The notes beneath the pieces are model-generated. The model was not told where the DNA came from, searched no databases, and saw nothing but the letters and a program-made list of their open reading frames with translations. Below are positions 53,512 through 62,111 of a stretch of DNA of 64,000 bases, in pieces. This DNA comes from Neoaquamicrobium microcysteis (GTDB lineage: Bacteria > Pseudomonadota > Alphaproteobacteria > Rhizobiales > Rhizobiaceae), in contig NZ_VSZS01000054.1 of assembly GCF_008180155.1 (NCBI RefSeq), positions 1-64,000 on the forward strand. The letters are read 5' to 3'. Each line of letters begins with the position of its first letter. Position 1 is the stretch's first letter. A program made the translations under genes and the position numbers.

Positions 53512-54420
53512 ATGTCTAAACTGATCGAATCAATTCAACACGACGCTATTGACCCAACCGTGCGTGTCTCAACGCTTCTGAGGAAGGTGAAGCTAGCAGC
53601 AGCTAAACTTCAACTTCCGGAGGTTGAGGAATGGGTTGAGAATGAACTCAACGGCTACAAAGGCAAAGTACCCCCATATAGGCAGATCAGGGGATCGCCG
53701 CGAGCGTTCAATCCCTACAACGGCTGGATACCAATAGGCGGCGATCCAAAGACCGTCAAAGCAATCTCGACGGCTTCCACGAAACAGTCCGTGGCCGCCA
53801 TAGAGGAGCTGATAACGTCCACGAAAAGTGGTGATGCTCTGCAGCAGCCTCTTCCCCCCGAGGTCATAAACGCCCTCAACCGGAACGCGGAGTTTGGGGG
53901 CTTTGGTGACATGGCCATCTTCGTTGGAAGAGCAGACGTTGCTGCTATCCTTGATGTCGTCAGGAACAAGGTTCTAGATTGGGCTATAGCGCTCGAGAGA
54001 CGTGGCATTACCGGAGAAGGGATGTCTTTCACAGCGAAAGAACGAGAAGAAGCGAAGCAGGTTATGGCGAACTTCACGATCGGAAGCATCGGCAACTTCA
54101 TCGGCAATATGGGTAGTGGGAACACGTCTGGCGACATAAACACGTCTGACGTTTCAGCCCCTCAAATTTTGGAAGTCACCAATAAGATTAAGGCCGCCCT
54201 GCCGGAGTTGGAGCGTGCTGGCGTTGATGCGGTGTTACTGACTGCGACGATAGAGGCAATCGAGCAAGCGACCGCTCGTGAGTCTACTGACAAAGGAAAG
54301 CTTCAGGGCCTACTTACAGATGCGCGGAATGCTCTTGTGGGGGCTGCGGGCAATCTCACCGCAGACGGTGCCGTGGCCGCCATTACAGGTTTAATTCGGG
54401 GGCTTGGAGGTGGCGCGTGA
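53512..54420 (+). CDS. AbiTii-domain protein, abortive-infection candidate
   Basis: A 302-residue protein. Residues 1-65 (SKLIESIQHDAI, VSTLLRKVKLAAAKL, LPEVEEWVENELNGYKG) match the AbiTii domain, known from predicted abortive infection proteins. A Gly/Asn/Ser segment near 190-215 (IGSIGNFIGNMGSGN) resembles beta-helix or amyloid-like linkers, and the C-terminal part is helical and Ala-rich. ATG at 53512 has GGGAGG six bases upstream; ATG at 53497 is less well placed. No adjacent antitoxin is obvious. Confidence 0.75.
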   Translation: MSKLIESIQHDAIDPTVRVSTLLRKVKLAAAKLQLPEVEEWVENELNGYKGKVPPYRQIRGSPRAFNPYNGWIPIGGDPKTVKAISTASTKQSVAAIEELITSTKSGDALQQPLPPEVINALNRNAEFGGFGDMAIFVGRADVAAILDVVRNKVLDWAIALERRGITGEGMSFTAKEREEAKQVMANFTIGSIGNFIGNMGSGNTSGDINTSDVSAPQILEVTNKIKAALPELERAGVDAVLLTATIEAIEQATARESTDKGKLQGLLTDARNALVGAAGNLTADGAVAAITGLIRGLGGGA

Positions 54421-54604
54421 AATTGAGCCTTACTAAATAAAGACCAACTCCAATTTTCCACATAAAATGGGTGAGAACGCGAATCCATATATATAATAAT
54501 AAAGTAATATAACGTATTTTATATTATACTGTTGTTCTAGCGCAGGCGCCAATGTGGGCTTCTACGCGTGCTGCGAAGCGGTAACTGGCAAGGCTTCTCC
54601 TTGC

Positions 54605-54883
54605 CTAGCCCCGTCGAGGTTGTATCTGAGAACGTCTCCCCCCCTTGAGTGGCGGGGGTAGCGACGCCTCCTCGGGAGGGTCTTTGAACAACTCCGTCAG
54701 GTGGCATTCAAGAGCGCCGGCCAATTTCGCCAACGTAGTTGCAGTTGGGTTTTTCTTGCCGCGTTCGAGGTGGCCTACGTAGGCACGTTCAATGTCTGCT
54801 GCGAGGGCTAGGTCATCCTGTGAAAGCCCCTTGGCTACACGAAGCGATCTAACGTTCCATCCGATAAGTAATTGTATCTCCAT
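54605..54883 (-). CDS. XRE-family HTH regulator
   Basis: A 92-residue repressor-like protein with a Cro/CI helix-turn-helix: LRVAKGLSQDDLALAADIERAYVGHLERGKKNPT. The C-terminal tail is Pro- and Arg-rich. Its 5' region holds a 16-base palindrome and a related half-site (54919-54946), suggesting self-regulation and control of the divergent gene at 54995. Likely the island's switch protein or a controller of its cargo. Confidence 0.85.
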   Translation of the reverse strand: MEIQLLIGWNVRSLRVAKGLSQDDLALAADIERAYVGHLERGKKNPTATTLAKLAGALECHLTELFKDPPEEASLPPPLKGGRRSQIQPRRG

Positions 54884-54918
54884 TGCAGGAGAACGATCAC
54901 CTAGCCACGCAAGAAACC

Positions 54919-54948
54919 ACGTATTATAATACGTCGGTTAATACGACG
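54919..54948. promoter_or_regulatory. Palindrome and half-site, candidate XRE operator
   Basis: ACGTATTATAATACGT (54919-54934) is a perfect palindrome. TAATACG recurs at 54940-54946, 13 bases after its first occurrence (54927-54933), each followed by a CG. The site lies in the 111-base gap between the XRE gene and the divergent gene at 54995. Confidence 0.6.
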
Positions 54949-54994
54949 AGAAGGCCGACACGAAAGCTATGGTCGGATCGCATTTGGGGGCACA

Positions 54995-55420
54995 ATGAAA
55001 ACAGCAGCAATTGTGGTGATCACGGCAATCTCTACCGCAATACTCACGACGCTTGTGCATGAAGTTAATTCGGTAGATGTGCTAAAAACGGAAACCTCGA
55101 TGGCTACGCGATTTGACCGCCTAGAGATCAACGTGGAGGTCGATGGAGAGCAAATAAAATTCTACGACCTCATTGAGATAAAGAACACGGAGAAGGCATA
55201 CATATATTGGGAGACGAAATTCATTCATGATGGCGACTATACATTATATTTCCAGTGTATAGATTTGAACACTATGGATAGCGATAGGCTTTTTATATTG
55301 GCTGTTAATCATGAGGATAATACTGAACTAAAAAACTATCACAACCTTAAAGTTGACAGCAGATATATTAACGGAATTGTTTCTAGATTATGCAATATCA
55401 GTGATGCTTTGCATAAGTAG
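54995..55420 (+). CDS. Hypothetical exported or membrane-anchored protein, 141 aa
   Basis: Begins with a hydrophobic stretch (AAIVVITAISTAILTTLV) that may be a signal anchor, followed by a domain of mixed strands with many Asp, Asn and Tyr. A+T-rich and unlike the host genes in codon use. I do not recognise it. It is divergent from the XRE gene and may be followed by the gene at 55459 in one unit (gap 38 bases). Confidence 0.6.
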   Translation: MKTAAIVVITAISTAILTTLVHEVNSVDVLKTETSMATRFDRLEINVEVDGEQIKFYDLIEIKNTEKAYIYWETKFIHDGDYTLYFQCIDLNTMDSDRLFILAVNHEDNTELKNYHNLKVDSRYINGIVSRLCNISDALHK

Positions 55421-55458
55421 ACATTAAACTATAGGTGTGTTGGCGGTGGGGGCGATAT

Positions 55459-55839
55459 ATGAGAATTCTGATATCTTTTCTAGTAGTGATCTTTCCTTTG
55501 TCTGTCAGCGCGGCCAGCAGAGAAATCAATCCTTATCTTGCAGAAGCTCCTTTTTCGTACGACCTGATAGGCCAGCCGAAAGGGTGGGAGGGCGAAGGAT
55601 CGAGGGGCTACGAGGCAAAAATACGAGTTCACGGACGAGTGTTTGATATACTCGTCACCTGCGCCCATGATGGAGGTGATAGTTGGTACCCCGTGCGAGA
55701 GGTGACCGTTTACTTTGGCGACGAGTTTTCGGTTTTCGATCTTTCTGGGCCGGGTGAACTAAATCAGGATCTACGGATGCCGTTGATTAATTCGGAGATC
55801 ATCCCTCACGACTTTTATCGGAAGACGTGTGGCGAATAA
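55459..55839 (+). CDS. Hypothetical secreted protein, 126 aa
   Basis: MRILISFLVVIFPLSVSAAS is a clear signal peptide. The mature part is about 105 residues with one Cys pair (TCAHDGG and KTCGE), which may form a disulfide. No family recognised. ATG at 55459 follows a GGGGG-rich ribosome site; TTG at 55435 is less suitable because it would break the signal peptide. Confidence 0.6.
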   Translation: MRILISFLVVIFPLSVSAASREINPYLAEAPFSYDLIGQPKGWEGEGSRGYEAKIRVHGRVFDILVTCAHDGGDSWYPVREVTVYFGDEFSVFDLSGPGELNQDLRMPLINSEIIPHDFYRKTCGE

Positions 55840-55857
55840 CCCGCAGTCAGCTATCGG

Positions 55858-56151
55858 CTACTGCTCCTGCTTCCTCATCTCTCGCACGTACATCAAGGCG
55901 CCATGGAGCGTCATGTCGGGGTGAGGGTTCAGCTTTTCAACATACGACAGGTAGACCGGCTGGGCGTTGGGTGTGAGAAAGAGGGGATTCGGACCGGGGC
56001 CGGTGATAATCAGAGCACCATTGGGAAGAAACCTAGCGGTGAAGTCGCGCTCGCTTTCTCCTTGGCCAGCTTGCCAAGCACTGTAGATGTTCTCGATATC
56101 GTCATCGACGTTGTCTCCCAGCCATTGATCTATGTTGGTTATCGTCTTCAT
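55858..56151 (-). CDS. Hypothetical protein, 97 aa
   Basis: An acidic protein beginning MKTITNIDQWLGDNVDDDIENIY, with GNGPNPLFLT-like turns and a helical C-terminus. ATG at 56151 has GAGGAG six bases upstream; the open frame to 56175 is unnecessary. The size and acidity resemble small phage or plasmid accessory proteins, but no family was recognised. It is divergent from the HUH-like gene at 56208. Confidence 0.6.
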   Translation of the reverse strand: MKTITNIDQWLGDNVDDDIENIYSAWQAGQGESERDFTARFLPNGALIITGPGPNPLFLTPNAQPVYLSYVEKLNPHPDMTLHGALMYVREMRKQEQ

Positions 56152-56207
56152 ACTGTTCTCCTCTCGGGCGTTCACCTGCGATCAGCAATATCATTAGGCA
56201 AATAAGC

Positions 56208-57215
56208 ATGGCATCGGATTCTGAGTCCGAAACTGACTTTACCGATGTATTCCGTGAGCTGTCGCAGCGCAGGAAGGCCTCGACTGGGATGAGGGCGATC
56301 CGTAAAGCTCAAAAGCAAGCCGCGTCGATTCCCGATTCACGAGCCATTTTCCAACCCGGTATCAGAGTTACGAAACGCGTTACACTGGCTTTAGCTGCCT
56401 CGGGGCATCAGGGTCTGGCTGAGAAGATTGCGAAGTGTGACCGGAAGAAAGGTATTTGCGGAAGCATTTATTGCCAAAAATGTCGCGAAGGACTCTCAAC
56501 CAGCCTTCTAAAGCGAACAAAGAAAAACCTCTTGCACAAGTTCCAAGACAACGAAGAGGGGCTCTTCACGGAGTTAAGGCATGTTAGCGGACTTGTAGAT
56601 ATTACAGCGCTTCAACCAAGCGATATTCGGTTCGCCATCAAGCAGGCGAGGGAGGTGTTTGAAAGAGCTGCGCACCGTCGCCCTTGGTTCAAGGCGGAAG
56701 GAGCATTTGAGCTTGAACTTGTTGACTTCAAGCACATGGATCGGATGAGCCCCCTCTATTCTCCCGAGAAGAAGACCTCATTGGAGGATTTACTCAGTGG
56801 GACACTTACTCGCCCGATGTACGGTGATGACGAGATGGTCGTTCTCGTCCACTGGCATGCGTTGATGGTTGGATTGGACGACACGACCGGCCTCACCAGG
56901 GAAGGTGGCCGTCAATCAACGAGAGGAAGCGCCTTCTCGGTTCTTCGCAAACACTATCACCGGCATCGCCAGCTATACGTCCAGCCTCTCAGGCGGCCGA
57001 AAGTGAGCAGTACGATAGCCAAGGACATTTCGAAGATATGCAGTTATCCGTTCAAAAACGCGTATCGCTTGAAATACACGTTCGAAGGGTCAGATTACCA
57101 AAACGGGGAGTACGTGGACTTTAAGACGCTTGGCGAGTTCATTCACGTCTACAGGCAGATCGGCAGACACGGTAACAAAGGACTCCAGATATCTTACGGT
57201 AGCAGGCCCTCCTAG
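56208..57215 (+). CDS. HUH-motif replication initiator/nicking protein candidate (1)
   Basis: A 335-residue protein. Cys residues in CDRKKGICGSIYCQKC form a possible zinc site near residues 85-102. HWHALMVGL (about residue 220) is a His-x-His motif preceded by hydrophobics, as in rolling-circle Rep motif 2, and a later YPFK (Tyr-x2-Lys, about 285) could be motif 3. Motif 1 is weak (FELELVDF). It may therefore be a divergent Rep or relaxase. It is the only larger plus-strand gene at the right of the island. Confidence 0.5.
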   Translation: MASDSESETDFTDVFRELSQRRKASTGMRAIRKAQKQAASIPDSRAIFQPGIRVTKRVTLALAASGHQGLAEKIAKCDRKKGICGSIYCQKCREGLSTSLLKRTKKNLLHKFQDNEEGLFTELRHVSGLVDITALQPSDIRFAIKQAREVFERAAHRRPWFKAEGAFELELVDFKHMDRMSPLYSPEKKTSLEDLLSGTLTRPMYGDDEMVVLVHWHALMVGLDDTTGLTREGGRQSTRGSAFSVLRKHYHRHRQLYVQPLRRPKVSSTIAKDISKICSYPFKNAYRLKYTFEGSDYQNGEYVDFKTLGEFIHVYRQIGRHGNKGLQISYGSRPS

Positions 57216-57351
57216 CTACTTTATAAAGAGCGACGTCGTTCGGAGCGTCCAAATTCAAGCTTTAAATAATCCTTGTTTCATAAGGGTTTGCGCAACCCAG
57301 AAATCCTCTGGAGCGCGCAATGCTTTGAAAGTGTAGGGCCGAGATTCCCGG

Positions 57352-57546
57352 TCAGTACTCGGAGGTTGACCGGAAGGAGTGGTCGTTCAGAAAGGCATCA
57401 ATGTCCTTCGTTGCGTACAGGACCCGACGGCCAAATTTGCGGTAGATCGGACCAGTTCCCTTTTGTCGCATGGCTTCCAAAGTCTTCGGGGAGATTTTAA
57501 TGACGTCAGCGAGTTCTAATTGAGTGAGATATGTATTTTCTTTCAT
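57352..57546 (-). CDS. AlpA/excisionase-type HTH protein
   Basis: A 64-residue MerR-like winged HTH: YLTQLELADVIKISPKTLEAMRQKGTGP followed by YRKFGRRVLYATKDIDAFL, the usual AlpA layout. In islands and prophages such proteins act as excisionases or activators of the integrase. It lies between the HUH candidate genes and 1.2 kb from the integrase on the same strand. Confidence 0.85.
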   Translation of the reverse strand: MKENTYLTQLELADVIKISPKTLEAMRQKGTGPIYRKFGRRVLYATKDIDAFLNDHSFRSTSEY

Positions 57547-57677
57547 GGCGCCTCCTTTGGTTGCCGGTTGATATGTAAAAGTACCTGGCAGTGACCCAGA
57601 AGGCTATGTTTCGTAAAATGTTTCCTGAAAAATCCTATTTCTAACGGCTGATTTACAGCGTAGGCAGTCGCGGTAGG

Positions 57678-58502
57678 TCATCTGTGAGAGCCCGAGTTGG
57701 ACCGATACCCAGCATTGATACGTCTCATAAGCTCTAGGATTTTGTTTGTACGCCCGTATTTGTGCTGGGCTTGGTAAGGCTTCCCGCCATAGTTTGAATT
57801 CGGGTATATCCTCAGGAGGTCAGCCGCTCCATTGGGTAGGCTCGCCATTTTGATCCACGTCTTGGCCGCATAGCCTCCCCATCGGCCCTTTTTGTCTTTT
57901 CTCTCAAGATATGGATCGAACCGGATGCGGTCGGTATGCAGTCCGTTCTGGAATTTCAGCTTGAACCACGCTCCGTTGATGATCTTGAGGAACTCATCAA
58001 TCTCTTCGGGATGTACAACCCATATAGCATGTACATGGATGTTCTTAGGGTTCTCAGGTATTTCGTTATAGTACCTCGAACCCTCGTAATCGATGCAGGC
58101 GATCGCCAAAGGCAACTTCTTTTCGAACTTCGATAAGTTATATCCAGAGCCAAACTGCTTTCGGGCGAGGCCGTTATAGAGTTTTTGAAAATTATCCATT
58201 TCCACGGAGAAGTCATTCTTTGCCAGCCCCAGCTTTCGTTTCTCGCGTTCAACGCGGTAGGTCGAAAACGTCATCGTGGTAAAGAACGCGCAGGATTCTA
58301 GAAAATCAACTTGGTTAGCATACTTCGAGGTGTTATTACGTCTGTAAAAGGCCGCGATCAGGTCTCGAAACCATTTTTCAGAGGCTGACCGCTGCTCAAA
58401 ACTTAGTCGATAAGCAGACTTCTTTGGGAACATCAACTCGGATATTCGTAGGTTGGATCTTTCAGGGAGATTTGTTTTCCGTTCTCCGGTTGGAATTTTC
58501 AT
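57678..58502 (-). CDS. HUH-motif replication initiator candidate (2)
   Basis: A 274-residue protein with the three rolling-circle Rep motifs in order: FFTTMTFS (motif 1, about residue 72), NIHVHAIWVV (motif 2 His-x-His, about 155), and GGYAAKTWIK (motif 3 Tyr-x2-Lys, about 210). This supports a DNA-nicking replication initiator. The start at 58502 begins MKIPTGERKT. It is co-oriented with the AlpA-like and integrase genes. Confidence 0.6.
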   Translation of the reverse strand: MKIPTGERKTNLPERSNLRISELMFPKKSAYRLSFEQRSASEKWFRDLIAAFYRRNNTSKYANQVDFLESCAFFTTMTFSTYRVEREKRKLGLAKNDFSVEMDNFQKLYNGLARKQFGSGYNLSKFEKKLPLAIACIDYEGSRYYNEIPENPKNIHVHAIWVVHPEEIDEFLKIINGAWFKLKFQNGLHTDRIRFDPYLERKDKKGRWGGYAAKTWIKMASLPNGAADLLRIYPNSNYGGKPYQAQHKYGRTNKILELMRRINAGYRSNSGSHR

Positions 58503-58711
58503 GTTTTTCGTTCTCCTCTTTTGTCAAAACGAACCTACCCCGGTTGCAAATGCAACCAGAGAAGAAATGCTGATTTGGCATGGTAGGCGCGCTCGGATTA
58601 CCGTCTCACGCCAGTGCTTCAACCTATATAGGCTCCGGCATTCACCGGCTCGTTGAAGCTTGCTCTTTTAGCAGCGGGAAGGTGACTGGCGGAGCAATCA
58701 ACCAGAGCCCT

Positions 58712-59974
58712 TCACTGCTTCGGCTGGTCTTCGGTTGGCAACGGCTCCGTCCTGCCGCCCACGACACCCTTCATTCGCGCCCCAAGCTCATCGTTGGCCT
58801 TCTGAAGATACTGGTCGGTCAGATGCACGTACCGAGATGTTGTTCCGTCATTCAGGTGGCCCATAAGCGCCCCGATTGTCTTCAGCGGCATGCCTTGGGC
58901 GGCAGCGAAAGAAGCAAAGCTATGGCGAAGGTCATGAAGCCGCACATCGTCTAGCCCGACAGCCTTCCTGATAGCTACCCAAGGCTTCCTGACGTTCTGG
59001 AGGGGCTTTCCAAGCTTAGCGCCTACTATAACGTACCCGTTGCCTGTGACCTGTGGAAGGGCCTCCAAAACCCCCACAGCAACGTCAGACAGGTGGATGG
59101 TTTTCTTGCCGGTCTTGGAGTCTGAAAGTATAAGCCGCTTGGCTGACAGATCGACGGAAGACCACTTCAACGTCCTGATTTCCGAACTTCTCGCACCCGT
59201 CAGGATTAGCAATCGAAAGAAGGCGATGGCATAGACATCAGCACCCTTCTCGGCTTCCATCCTATCGAGGTGCGACCAGAGGTTTTTCAGCTCCTCGTCA
59301 GACAAGTAGCGCTCTTTCGCATTCTCCCTGTACTTCGATATCCCGACCGTAGGATTGGTACGCTGAGGCCGGTACCCCCACTTCTCCGCGAGATTGAACA
59401 TCTTCGACAAGAGGGCAAGGCACCGGTTGGCAACTCCCTTTCCTCCCCTGACCGGAGATCCACCCTTCTGGGCTTTCTGGACATCTTTGGGGTTGGTCGG
59501 GGCCGTCTTGCCCGTCTCAACCTTGATCTTGAACTCATCAATCTCCTTTGAGGTCACGTCGGCAACCGCCATCTTCCCAAGGAGCGGCTTTAAGTGGTTC
59601 TTTATGTTGCTGGCATCCTGAGCGGCGCTTGAGGCTTTCTTCGTTACCTTAGCGTGCTTCTGCATGTACTCGTTGCAGAGGTCCGCGACTGTGAAGGCTA
59701 GGTTGACCTTCTTAGTGGCGGGATCAACATTCGCGTTCAACTCCGCCAGGTATGTAATGGCCTGCTTACGGGCTGCATCTACCGTCAATGGGCCATATCG
59801 GCCGATGGTTAGCATTCGTTGACGGCCCTTGTATCGATACTTCAGCTTGAACGTTTTCGAGTGTGCATTCGCAACAACCCCAAAACCAATAGTGCCGGCG
59901 TCCCACAACTGTTGACCGATAGTAAGTGCGTCCACACGAGATTTCGTGATTGTAATTGAGCTTCGTTTTGGCAT
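58712..59974 (-). CDS. int: Island integrase (tyrosine recombinase)
   Basis: A 420-residue integrase with an N-terminal arm-binding domain of the DUF4102 type (KTFKLKYRYKGRQRMLTIGRYGPLTVDAARKQA, about residues 45-75), a core-binding domain, and a catalytic domain: Arg in TGARSSEIRTLKW, HDLRHSFAS, and GHLNDGTTSRYVH with the Tyr nearby. ATG at 59974 is preceded by GAGGGTGA. It lies 166 bases from attR and reads into the island, the normal arrangement for tRNA-targeting integrases, so it probably catalyses integration at tRNA-Arg(CCT). Confidence 0.93.
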   Translation of the reverse strand: MPKRSSITITKSRVDALTIGQQLWDAGTIGFGVVANAHSKTFKLKYRYKGRQRMLTIGRYGPLTVDAARKQAITYLAELNANVDPATKKVNLAFTVADLCNEYMQKHAKVTKKASSAAQDASNIKNHLKPLLGKMAVADVTSKEIDEFKIKVETGKTAPTNPKDVQKAQKGGSPVRGGKGVANRCLALLSKMFNLAEKWGYRPQRTNPTVGISKYRENAKERYLSDEELKNLWSHLDRMEAEKGADVYAIAFFRLLILTGARSSEIRTLKWSSVDLSAKRLILSDSKTGKKTIHLSDVAVGVLEALPQVTGNGYVIVGAKLGKPLQNVRKPWVAIRKAVGLDDVRLHDLRHSFASFAAAQGMPLKTIGALMGHLNDGTTSRYVHLTDQYLQKANDELGARMKGVVGGRTEPLPTEDQPKQ

Positions 59975-60140
59975 GGTCACCCTCAATATGCCGTTAAACC
60001 TATTTAGTATTTTCCAATACCAAAGAGCTACCATATCATCTAAAAATAGCTCGTGCTACAGTATGTTCAATGTGGCTCATCAATAGGTTTTTCAATGCGT
60101 TATAGGGTTTCTTGGTGCCGAATAGGGTATAGGAACTAAT

Positions 60141-60186
60141 ATTCCTAATCTGGGGGTCACAGGTTCGAATCCTGTCGGGATCGCCA
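60141..60186 (+). repeat. attR, right attachment site (46-base direct repeat)
   Basis: Exact copy of 48608-48653, the 3' part of tRNA-Arg(CCT), without the 5' half of the tRNA, so it is not a tRNA gene. Host sequence resumes directly after it. Confidence 0.93.
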
Positions 60187-60318
60187 GCGTTTCGCAGTCT
60201 GGCCATAGCTGGCGAGCCCCGCCATAAGCGACGCACGCAAAGTGCGGCGCGCGACCTCTGGCACGGATCGGCGGTGAAAAGTTCGGGCGGACTATCTGCT
60301 GGAAAACGGACCGGTCGG

Positions 60319-60765
60319 TCACGAGGTGTCTGGCGCGGGGCTGAGATGCGGTGCGCCAAGGGCTGCCGCCGCGAGCCTGAGCAGGGAGCCCAAAGCATCG
60401 CGCAGCGCCGGCATACGGACGAACGGCGATGCGGCGGCTTCGCAGTTGGCCAGCCTGCATGATGCGAAAAACAGCCTTGCCTGCCTGTCCAGTTGCCGGG
60501 CCAGCGCGCGAAGGCTTGCGGCGAGCCTCATGGCATCCGCCGGGCCTGTGCCTGCCCGCACTACCGGCATCGCGCCGCATACCGTGTCGCCTTCGACGAA
60601 ATCACGCGCCACGGCCTCGGCCCGCCGCAGCAACCACAGGACAACGCTGCGGACTACGGGCGACCGCCCGGCGGCGCGCTCGGCCAGAACCGCAAGCGCA
60701 CAGAGCAGGGCGACGATGCGGCCAAGCGCCGCCCGCTCCTCCTCCAGTGCCTCGTTCCAGTCCAT
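60319..60765 (-). CDS. Hypothetical protein, 148 aa
   Basis: A helical Ala/Arg-rich protein (RIVALLCALAVLAERAAGRSP, LRALARQLDRQARLFF) with a few Cys. The start at 60765 gives MDWNEALEEERAALG, a natural N-terminus; the open frame to 60957 adds Ser/Pro-rich residues that look non-coding. High G+C, so host rather than island. I do not recognise the family. Confidence 0.55.
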   Translation of the reverse strand: MDWNEALEEERAALGRIVALLCALAVLAERAAGRSPVVRSVVLWLLRRAEAVARDFVEGDTVCGAMPVVRAGTGPADAMRLAASLRALARQLDRQARLFFASCRLANCEAAASPFVRMPALRDALGSLLRLAAAALGAPHLSPAPDTS

Positions 60766-61002
60766 TGCCGCCGCTCCGTTGTCCGGCGGGCATTGTCCGT
60801 GAGGGGCGGAGGGAGGTGGACAGGATACCTGGCGCGCTGCTGACCGATGCTGACAAGGGGATGTGTCCGGCTGCGAGCGGAAGCGACGCGGGGACGGGGA
60901 GTGTTGGGTGGGGTGCAGAATGTCGGCTTTCAGCAAATGCCCCGCGTTAGCGGCCATTTCAGCTGGCGGAGCCCGGAACGGATATGTCCCGGGCCCCTGA
61001 CA

Positions 61003-61794
61003 TTAGAGCTCCATCCCAATGGCCTTGCGGATGGCTGTTTGCACCGCAGACGGTGGTAGTGACGGGTCAAATTCACCCTTAGGCAGGAGCGGTGGCTGAG
61101 CCATGAAACGAGGCCTGGAGCCTCGATGCGGCTGTGCGGAGTGAACTAGGAAAGGGTGGCAGAGATAAACTGTTCCAGCCTCCCCGGTTGCCAGCACTTC
61201 TTCGCAGTTCGCAGTGGAAGCGAAGTCATCAGCGGCCAGCTCGCCAAGCGTGAGACCGCTCTCTCCGGCCGGTAGCAACTGCTTGGCAATAGCGCGGTGC
61301 GAGCCTTTGCGGATTTTCGTCGGTGCATCCAATTCCCCAACGTCGGAGAACAGGAACAACATCAGCAGAGCGCGGCCGCTGCTTTTCACATTGGCCCGCC
61401 ACTGCATGAAGTCGAGATTGTCGGTGCCGAAGCTAACATCGACGTGCCATCCCACATCGCCCGGATCATTTGGCGACGGAAAACGCACCGGGAAAGTGCC
61501 GAGACCATTGGGCCTCACCCAGCGGCCCTCGCCGACCAAGGCATCGTACGATGCGTGCAGCATCGGAGTGTTGGCGGCCTCTACGAAAGGCCCGCCAGTC
61601 ATGAAGCCCAACCGGATAACAGGCTGTGTCCATGTCTCTGGCGCGTCAGGGGAAAGCCCCATGGCTTGCCAAAGCTGGTCTCGCCCTTGTTGGGCTAAAT
61701 CGCCATCAAAGGCGCCTTTCAGTTTTACATAACCTTGATCAATGAATTGCTCGATCTGAGCCGGGCTCAGACCGGAATGAGAAGCTTCCGACAT
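61003..61794 (-). CDS. Phytanoyl-CoA dioxygenase (PhyH)-family protein
   Basis: A 263-residue Fe(II)/2-oxoglutarate oxygenase-like protein. GWHVDVSFGT supplies the His-x-Asp pair, HSAQPHRGSRPRF the distal His and the Arg that binds 2-oxoglutarate, and KIRKGSHR a typical PhyH loop. Members hydroxylate varied small molecules (phytanoyl-CoA, ectoine, secondary metabolites); the substrate here is unknown. It stands alone with 237 unassigned bases downstream and 317 upstream. Confidence 0.8.
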   Translation of the reverse strand: MSEASHSGLSPAQIEQFIDQGYVKLKGAFDGDLAQQGRDQLWQAMGLSPDAPETWTQPVIRLGFMTGGPFVEAANTPMLHASYDALVGEGRWVRPNGLGTFPVRFPSPNDPGDVGWHVDVSFGTDNLDFMQWRANVKSSGRALLMLFLFSDVGELDAPTKIRKGSHRAIAKQLLPAGESGLTLGELAADDFASTANCEEVLATGEAGTVYLCHPFLVHSAQPHRGSRPRFMAQPPLLPKGEFDPSLPPSAVQTAIRKAIGMEL

Positions 61795-62111
61795 TCAATA
61801 AATCTCCGCACGGCCTCCACGCAGGACGGGCCGTTATGCTCTGAGTGGCACCAAGGTGCCGCGACGACACTGGCCGTCAGATCAGCGGAAAGGATGTGGA
61901 CTTAAACATCATCATGACCCGAAACTAGCTGTCGAGCTTCTTGGTGGCAAGGCATCCCCCTGAACAACCGGAAAACCGGCTTGCCATGTCCGCTTTACTG
62001 AATGCTTCGGAACAAATCGGATGGCAGAAATTGGGTCGAAAGCTGCCATTGCCTACGGGGGGCGGCAAGCTGCGCATATAGCGCGACATCGCTGGCGCGC
62101 GGCGGCTGCGG
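61795..62111. other. 317-base gap without a supported gene
   Basis: Lies between the PhyH-family start and the end of the TetR gene, both on the minus strand. An open frame at 62021-62251 on the plus strand overlaps the TetR gene and is not convincing. The promoter of the PhyH gene should be here; no clear operator was seen. Confidence 0.5.

Larger units (their letters stand above)
48608..60186. mobile_element. Genomic island integrated in tRNA-Arg(CCT)
   Basis: An element of about 11.6 kb bounded by a perfect 46-base repeat of the tRNA 3' end, with its integrase gene pointing inward from the right end. It has lower G+C and different codon use than both flanks. Contents include an integrase, an AlpA-like regulator, two HUH-motif proteins, a XRE repressor, a second recombinase, defence candidates (ABC-type ATPase, AbiTii protein, CxxC...H protein) and small unknown proteins. 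No conjugation or capsid genes were seen, so it is a small integrative, possibly mobilisable or satellite-like, element. Confidence 0.9.

Noticed and set aside
60141-60186. Second tRNA-Arg gene
   Set aside because: Only the 3' 46 bases are present, with no acceptor 5' strand or D-arm; it is the attR repeat.
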